From positions 1 to 6,868 of the forward strand of contig JACQAR010000107.1 of the NCBI GenBank assembly GCA_016194825.1: a stretch of DNA of 6,868 bases. Reading direction: 5' to 3'. The DNA is from Chlamydiia bacterium. Lineage in GTDB: Bacteria; Chlamydiota; Chlamydiia; Chlamydiales; SM23-39. Of this stretch, positions 4,172 to 6,868 are shown one piece after another; the first letter of the stretch is position 1; each line of letters begins with the position of its first letter. A model generated the notes under the pieces. That model had not been told where the DNA came from, ran no database searches, and saw only the letters and a list, made by a program, of their open reading frames with translations. The translations under genes and the position numbers were made by a program.

Positions 4172-5165
4172 ACGGCTCCAAATTGTCCGGGAGGGTTTGT
4201 TTGAGAGAATTCGCATCAAACCCATAGTGCTTTCTGAGTTTTTCGATATAGGCAATCGATTCATTTCTTGCTGCTTCTTGTGTGAGCAGTTCTTGTAATT
4301 TGGGGAGCATTTCTTCAAATTTTGGCGCAGGGTGCTGCGATGTTTCATAGCAGTAAAAAATGCGGTAGATCGATTGCTTTAAGGCAGGGAGGCTATACTG
4401 GCCAGGGGCGAGCTGTGTCAGGATCGATTTATGGGCATCAGAGAGATCTTTGTCGTTGGCTGTGATGGGATTCGCAATTTGGATGAGGGCATCTGGCGTT
4501 TCTAAAACTTTGATCTGTTCTGAGAGCTCTTCTGGGGTTTTCTCCGTTTTTGCGACAAGCTCTTGGAGCTGGGTAGCGACTTTTCCAGCCCCATCTCCTC
4601 GAACGGAAATGACGGTATACTTCCATTCTTGGTAAGCGGGGTGTTCTTTCGTGTAGAGGCGATAGGCTTGCCGGATGTCTTCAGGTGTTACTTTCTGCAT
4701 GGCACGCATCTGGATGAACCACCAGCTCATCCGCTGGACAATCATCTCATCTTTCACCATTTTCCATGCCTCGTCGTAGCTCAGGCCAATTTTGTCGAGC
4801 GTGATCATGGTGTTGGGGCCAAAGCGGTGCTCCATCTCTTCGCGTACTTCGCCATCGCTCAATTTGATCTCTTTGGTCTCAGCATCGGCTAAAATCAGCT
4901 CATGGTCGATCATCTCCATCAATACGGAGCGCCAGCTCTGTTGGTAGAATTGATAGCGAGCTGCTGCATTTCCAGCGAGGTGTGGGTAATTGCGATGAAA
5001 GAACAGATCGAGTTTTTTCTTCACGTCAAGCATCGAAATGGTTTTGCCGTTCACTTTCGCTACGATGGAATTCTGGAAGGCAATTTGGTGTGGATCGGAA
5101 GAAAACGGGGTATTCCCAAAGAGGGAGGAGCCGATGATGAGTAGAAGTGCAAAGAATGTTTTCAT
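4158..5165 (-). CDS. Secreted SurA/PpiC-like foldase or chaperone
   Basis: A 335-residue protein with a typical signal peptide (MKTFFALLLIIGSSLFGN, cleavage near 18-20), so it acts in the periplasm. Residues 33-115 match the SurA N-terminal pattern: IVAKVNGKTISMLDV, then a long helical stretch with a conserved-looking LMEMIDHELILADAETKEIK and SDGEVREEM. The region about 180-275 has parvulin-like edges (EWKYTVISVRG at 180-190; LAPGQYS followed by IYRIFYC near 252-272) but lacks the GGDLG-type core. Prolyl isomerase activity is therefore doubtful and a chaperone role more likely. A C-terminal helix (283-314) ends YIEKLRKHYG, as SurA relatives do when the N-domain is completed by a C-terminal helix. 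It lies 24 bp after fmu and overlaps ksgA by 14 bp. The order next to ksgA resembles CT355-CT354 in Chlamydia (recalled). No Shine-Dalgarno is visible before the ATG. Confidence 0.75.
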   Translation of the reverse strand: MKTFFALLLIIGSSLFGNTPFSSDPHQIAFQNSIVAKVNGKTISMLDVKKKLDLFFHRNYPHLAGNAAARYQFYQQSWRSVLMEMIDHELILADAETKEIKLSDGEVREEMEHRFGPNTMITLDKIGLSYDEAWKMVKDEMIVQRMSWWFIQMRAMQKVTPEDIRQAYRLYTKEHPAYQEWKYTVISVRGDGAGKVATQLQELVAKTEKTPEELSEQIKVLETPDALIQIANPITANDKDLSDAHKSILTQLAPGQYSLPALKQSIYRIFYCYETSQHPAPKFEEMLPKLQELLTQEAARNESIAYIEKLRKHYGFDANSLKQTLPDNLEPFEIQ

Positions 5166-5189
5166 AGTGAAAAAATCATATCACGGATT

Positions 5190-6299
5190 TCAATTTTTTT
5201 CGAGCACAGCGGCAAAAAACGCGTCGGGCCCCTCTTTTTCAGGTAGGATGACAAGTGTTTTTTGCAGGGAAAAGGGGAGGGAGGCTAGCTGCTGCTCGTT
5301 CTCTTCCTTTAATAAACTACAGGTCGCATAGACGAGCTTTCCGCCCGGTTTTACATAGCAAGCCGCTTTTTGGCAGATCTCTTTTTGTAGAGCGGTCAGC
5401 CGAGCCAGGGTGGCCTCGTCGAGCTTCCATTTTTGGTCTGGGTTGCGCCGGAATGTCCCGGTGCCGCTACAAGGGGCATCAACCAAGACCCAATCGCACT
5501 TGGCCAATAGGCGCTGCATCTGCGGGTGGGAGCTGTCGAGGCACTGCGCATTCTGGATGCCCGCTCGCCTGAGTCGCCGTTTAGCTTCCAGGAGCGCTTG
5601 CTTGCGCACGTCATGCAAGTAGATCTGCCCCTTTCCTTGCATGGCTGGAGCGATGCTCAAGCTCTTGCCTCCTGAACCGCTGCAAAAATCGAGGACGAGA
5701 TCGCCTGGTTTTGCTTCGACTAAGTCCGCAACCATTTGACTTCCTTCATCTTGCATTTCAAAGAGCCCTTCTTTAAATTCAGGGAGCGTGAAGAGAGGTT
5801 CTCTCTTTGCAAATTGGATGCCGGCAGAGGTTTGTTTGCAAGGCGTCATGGCAAACCGGTCTTTCCACCGCTCCATCAACTCTTGTCGGCTAATTTTCAG
5901 CAAGTTAGCGCGAATCGTAGTGGGGGCGGGGCTGTTGAGGATTTGCCCGAGTTCTTCCGCTTTGGCCTCTCCATATTGTTTTCGGAGCTTCTCATAGACA
6001 AATAAGGGAAGGCCGCACCGGAGCGCTTGCGGGATGTCGGGGCGTTGCAGAGTCTTGTTCCAATCTAGGCTTTGGTAGCATTCGAAGCGGCGCTCGATGG
6101 AGCCTTGAGGGTCAATCCAATCTAAGAGCCCTTTCCAGCGGGTCATGCCGTAAATGACATCCCCTATGGTTTTGCGGTCCTTGCTTCCCAAATTTTTGTG
6201 GAGCCGAAAATAGCGGCTCAAAGCGAGATCGAGCGGTTCAGTCGACTGCGCGAGCGCGGTCAAAAAATGGATAGTATGTCTCTTGCAAAATGGATTCAT
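5190..6299 (-). CDS. fmu: RsmB/Fmu-type RNA (cytosine-5-)-methyltransferase
   Basis: A SAM-dependent enzyme of the NOL1/NOP2/Sun family that makes 5-methylcytosine in RNA, most likely C967 of 16S rRNA as RsmB does. The N-terminal ~140 residues are helical, with a NusB-like RNA-binding feel (RYFRLHKNLGSKDRKTIGDV, about 29-48). Next come the family's FEMQDEGSQ (180-188), SAM loop VLDFCSGSGGKS (202-213), VDAPCSGTGTFRRNPD (273-288, Cys277) and YATCSLLKEENEQQL (324-338, catalytic Cys327). Both cysteines needed for attack and product release are there. I use ATG 6299 (369 residues), which gives MNPFCKRHTIHFL. The frame stays open to 6425, but that extension runs through the divergent gene. Shine-Dalgarno support is weak (AGGG 2 nt before the ATG). 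It leads the fmu - SurA-like - ksgA cluster. Which rRNA base it modifies is inferred, not seen. Confidence 0.9.
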   Translation of the reverse strand: MNPFCKRHTIHFLTALAQSTEPLDLALSRYFRLHKNLGSKDRKTIGDVIYGMTRWKGLLDWIDPQGSIERRFECYQSLDWNKTLQRPDIPQALRCGLPLFVYEKLRKQYGEAKAEELGQILNSPAPTTIRANLLKISRQELMERWKDRFAMTPCKQTSAGIQFAKREPLFTLPEFKEGLFEMQDEGSQMVADLVEAKPGDLVLDFCSGSGGKSLSIAPAMQGKGQIYLHDVRKQALLEAKRRLRRAGIQNAQCLDSSHPQMQRLLAKCDWVLVDAPCSGTGTFRRNPDQKWKLDEATLARLTALQKEICQKAACYVKPGGKLVYATCSLLKEENEQQLASLPFSLQKTLVILPEKEGPDAFFAAVLEKN

Positions 6300-6311
6300 T
6301 GCCCTAATAAT
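6283..6311 (+). promoter_or_regulatory. Candidate promoter of the DoxX-family gene
   Basis: TTGCAA (6283-6288, four of six) and AATAAT (6306-6311, five of six) are 17 nt apart. Transcription would begin near 6318, about 22 nt before ATG 6340. The -35 box lies within the first codons of the divergent fmu gene. The same A/T-rich block (6304-6324) read on the other strand offers GATAAT (6324-6319) with TTCTCA 16 nt further up, a weaker possible promoter for fmu. The two would overlap and compete. Confidence 0.4.
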
Positions 6312-6339
6312 ATAGAAAATTATCGCTTTCTTTGCCATC

Positions 6340-6816
6340 ATGAGAAGCATGAGACTCGTGCGTAATTTTACCGAGGCAATCGCTCGGTTTCTCTTAAGCG
6401 CCATCTTTTTGGTCACCTCTATCAATAAAATGTTTCACTGGGATGATTTTGAGCGGATTTTAGGCTCTATTTTCAATGACTGGCTTACCTATGGTATCTT
6501 GCCCGACTCGCTGCAAGACGCCTTTTTGTCGCTCGCCCACTGGGCGCCCGCCTTGCTCATCGTGTCCACAGCATTTGAGTTTTTCGGTGCTTTATTGATC
6601 CTTTTGGGCTGGAATGAGCGGTTGGGAGCGACTCTTTTGATCCTCTTATTGATTCCCACAACCTTCTTGTTTCATCCCTTTTGGCTATTAGAGGGGACAG
6701 AAAGGGAGTTGGCGACTCCGATGTTTCTCAAAAACCTCTCTATCATCGGCGCTTTGATTTTCATCGCGCTGAATGGAACGAGATCTCGAGAAAGAGCAGT
6801 GGCATTTTCTCCATGA
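6340..6816 (+). CDS. DoxX-family integral membrane protein
   Basis: A 158-residue inner-membrane protein with four hydrophobic segments at about 12-30, 68-90, 95-116 and 128-145. The features fit the DoxX/DoxD-like four-helix family: an early FLLSAIFLVTSINKMFHWDD (the usual Lys after helix 1), AFEFFGALLILLGWNERLGA across helices 2-3, a FHPFW stretch after helix 3, and FLKNLSIIGALIFIALNG in helix 4. Family members have been linked to redox or quinone functions, but no activity can be read from this sequence. ATG 6340 and ATG 6349 are both possible starts, neither with a convincing Shine-Dalgarno. It is divergent from fmu across a 40-bp gap. The next frame starts in its stop codon, so it is probably the first gene of a plus-strand unit. 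Confidence 0.75.
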   Translation: MRSMRLVRNFTEAIARFLLSAIFLVTSINKMFHWDDFERILGSIFNDWLTYGILPDSLQDAFLSLAHWAPALLIVSTAFEFFGALLILLGWNERLGATLLILLLIPTTFLFHPFWLLEGTERELATPMFLKNLSIIGALIFIALNGTRSRERAVAFSP

Positions 6817-6868
6817 TATTTTTGGTCTTTTTTCTGGTGAGCTGGGGTGTGGTGGCGTTTGGTCAGCC
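6813..6868 (+). CDS. 5' end of a membrane or secreted protein (truncated by the window)
   Basis: ATG at 6813 overlaps the DoxX gene's TGA as ATGA (6813-6816) and opens a frame that continues to the window edge: MIFLVFFLVSWGVVAFGQ and onward. The 18 visible residues are a hydrophobic segment, either a signal peptide or a first membrane helix. The 4-bp overlap suggests coupled translation. The run VAFGQ plus a following Pro-type codon resembles the first helix of apolipoprotein N-acyltransferase (Lnt) as I recall it from chlamydiae. With so few residues this is only a guess and no symbol is given. Confidence 0.5.
   Translation, partial: MIFLVFFLVSWGVVAFGQ

Noticed and set aside
3903..4298. 131-codon plus-strand frame opposite ksgA and the SurA-like gene
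   Set aside because: Both minus-strand genes are certain or well supported here, and the frame has no recognisable domain or ribosome site; it is a shadow.
4172..4348. N-terminal extension of ksgA back to 4348
   Set aside because: Those residues come from reading the SurA-like gene's 3' end in another frame; they give an atypically long protein and a large overlap.
6300..6425. N-terminal extension of fmu back to 6425
   Set aside because: It runs antisense through the 5' part of the DoxX-family gene, and the family's N-terminus fits the ATG at 6299.

Overview
The window reads as a piece of chromosome from a member of the Chlamydiota, probably an environmental (amoeba-associated or similar) lineage rather than Chlamydia itself. 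The argument is gene order and family content. An RsbW-type anti-sigma kinase, a small acidic unknown protein, a DacF-type D-Ala-D-Ala carboxypeptidase and an Fmu/RsmB-type rRNA methyltransferase recall the Chlamydia trachomatis CT549-CT550-CT551-CT553 neighbourhood. The KsgA methyltransferase and the secreted SurA-like protein recall CT354-CT355. This comparison is from memory, not from a search. Base composition is roughly half G+C, higher than most described chlamydiae.

Layout, left to right. Bases 1-663 hold the 3' end of an unrecognised plus-strand gene. A very short leader ORF with a strong Shine-Dalgarno sequence follows, and its stop overlaps the start of rsbW (691-1113). A small acidic gene of unknown function faces rsbW (1088-1519, minus) and has a near-consensus promoter. 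Bases 1520-2249 carry no gene. About 545 bp of this gap (1622-2166) is a non-coding, MITE-like element with 41-bp terminal inverted repeats, TA on both flanks and an unusual series of palindromes that all have a 3-nt centre. Then comes dacF (2250-3404, plus). Facing it is a minus-strand cluster of three genes: an RNA m5C methyltransferase (fmu/rsmB, 6299-5190), a secreted SurA-like foldase/chaperone (5165-4158) and ksgA (4171-3365). Divergent from that cluster, after a 40-bp gap, is a DoxX-family membrane protein (6340-6816). The start of another membrane or secreted protein overlaps its stop and runs off the window.

Functionally, the cluster joins two rRNA-modifying enzymes to an envelope-folding factor. 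dacF trims peptidoglycan stem peptides, and rsbW is a partner-switching regulator. Gene packing is tight: both convergent pairs overlap (26 bp and 40 bp) and two same-strand pairs overlap by 4 to 14 bp. The 545-bp structured element therefore stands out as the only substantial non-coding stretch, and it is the most interesting object here.
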